Source of the DNA: a virus
DNA: 21,049 nucleotides
Virus record (IMG/VR): IMGVR_UViG_3300040751_002834
Span: 1-21,049 of that record
Strand: one strand, 5' to 3'
This document shows, one piece after another, positions 20,477 to 21,049 of the stretch (its first letter is position 1; each line of letters starts with the position of its first letter). The translations under genes were made by a program, and so were the position numbers. The notes beneath the pieces were generated by a model. The model had not been told where the DNA came from, did no database searches, and saw only the letters and a program-made list of their open reading frames with translations.

Positions 20477-21049
20477 TTACCAAATATCTCCCCAATCATC
20501 TCCTTCTCCAGCTTTTGCATAATCGGTAGGTCGAATTGCAAAGAAGTCAGTCCAGGTTTCACCACCGGTAAGATGATAGAACCATTCTAATTGATTTGCA
20601 CTGTCTTCATTAAATTCAAATTCTCCTTTATATCCAAGTTCTGCTAATTTCTCATTACCTCTTCTTAATATGAAGTTTTTCAAATCCAGACTTTTAAGAT
20701 TTTCTAGATCACCCATTTCGAACATTTTATCAATGAAATTTAATTCCATTCGAATCATTAGTTCAGCAGCTTCTCTTACCGAAGATTCAACCTCAGTCTT
20801 TAATTCAGGATATTCATTGCACATATGACGGAATAACTGACATCCCATTTTAGAATGTAAAGATTCGTCTCGTACTGACCATTTCATTTGCTGGCCAATT
20901 CCTTTTAGAAGATTTCTTAATTGAAAGCTATAAAGTACTGCAAACGAGGAATATAAAGACACCCCTTCAGCAAATGCACTAAATATTGCTAAAGATCTTG
21001 CTACTTCTTTTCTGGCTTCAGGATCTTTAGCAAGATCTTCATGTGTATA
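20477..21049 (-). CDS. nrdB: Ribonucleoside-diphosphate reductase, small subunit, C-terminal part (runs off the right edge)
   Basis: The frame is open to the last base of the window, giving 190 residues (of about 350) starting YTHEDLAKDPEARKEV. The iron-binding residues of the second half are present: the Glu in FSAFAEGVSLYSSF and the E-x-x-H in VRDESLHSKMGCQL. The Tyr radical site would be beyond the edge. The C-terminus, GEGDDWGDIW, is the acidic aromatic tail that docks on NrdA. A GTG at 20962 is an internal codon and not the start, because clear family sequence continues upstream of it. The order nrdB then nrdA is the reverse of the usual T4 arrangement. Confidence 0.93.
   Translation of the reverse strand, partial: YTHEDLAKDPEARKEVARSLAIFSAFAEGVSLYSSFAVLYSFQLRNLLKGIGQQMKWSVRDESLHSKMGCQLFRHMCNEYPELKTEVESSVREAAELMIRMELNFIDKMFEMGDLENLKSLDLKNFILRRGNEKLAELGYKGEFEFNEDSANQLEWFYHLTGGETWTDFFAIRPTDYAKAGEGDDWGDIW

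Noticed and set aside
20477-20962. Short nrdB gene starting at the GTG at 20962
   Set aside because: The frame stays open to the window edge and encodes recognisable NrdB sequence (ARSLAIFSAFAEG) before this codon. The gene is simply cut by the edge.
1-21049. CRISPR arrays, insertion sequences, homing endonucleases
   Set aside because: I saw no regular spaced repeats, no transposase and no LAGLIDADG, GIY-YIG or HNH reading frame on either strand.

Overview
The window is a segment of a large T4-like (tailed, contractile) phage genome. Every gene I can support is on the minus strand, so transcription runs from right to left. The sequence is AT-rich. Most gene leaders are runs of A and T such as AAATAAAAATG with no Shine-Dalgarno box. 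That leader type, plus a lipoprotein with a dockerin-like calcium loop, suggests a Bacteroidota (probably Flavobacteriia-like) host. This host call is inference.

Right part, 21049 to about 14230, nucleotide metabolism and replication core. In transcription order it holds the C-terminal part of NrdB, complete NrdA, an odd lipoprotein, a 37-residue membrane peptide coupled to a 74-residue unknown, the sliding clamp (gp45-like), only the C-terminal half of a family B DNA polymerase (gp43-like), the RecA-like recombinase UvsX, and an oversized tRNA-like RNA. The polymerase piece begins just before motif B and lacks the exonuclease and motif A, so the polymerase must be split, with its N-terminal half encoded elsewhere.

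Middle part, 14227 to 9335. A 104-residue unknown is followed by a tightly packed operon with gaps of 1 nt or overlaps: DnaB-like helicase (gp41-like), a 160-residue acidic unknown, and the Mre11/Rad50-type recombination nuclease pair gp47 and gp46.

Left part, 9303 to 1, virion assembly. A probable tail sheath stabiliser/tail completion protein (gp15-like) comes first. It is followed by a cluster of small to medium proteins. Six of these begin with the same short peptide, consensus F-x-[ED]-F-[IV]-N-E, which resembles the capsid-targeting and protease-cleavage peptide of T4 internal head proteins. A T4-type late sigma factor (gp55-like) lies inside this cluster. The left end holds a head-completion nuclease-fold protein (gp4-like), a 254-residue virion-associated unknown, and the N-terminal 216 residues of the portal (gp20-like). 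Four virion genes are preceded by an ATATATAG box, a candidate late promoter.

The most interesting material is the internal head protein cluster. One member, of 438 residues, looks like a polyprotein with four internal copies of an E-S-[IV]-x-E-[AG] junction. A 50 to 58 residue module is shared between two other members, and in one of them it sits directly behind such a junction. This looks like a set of proteins packed in the head and cut by a prohead protease, perhaps for delivery with the DNA.
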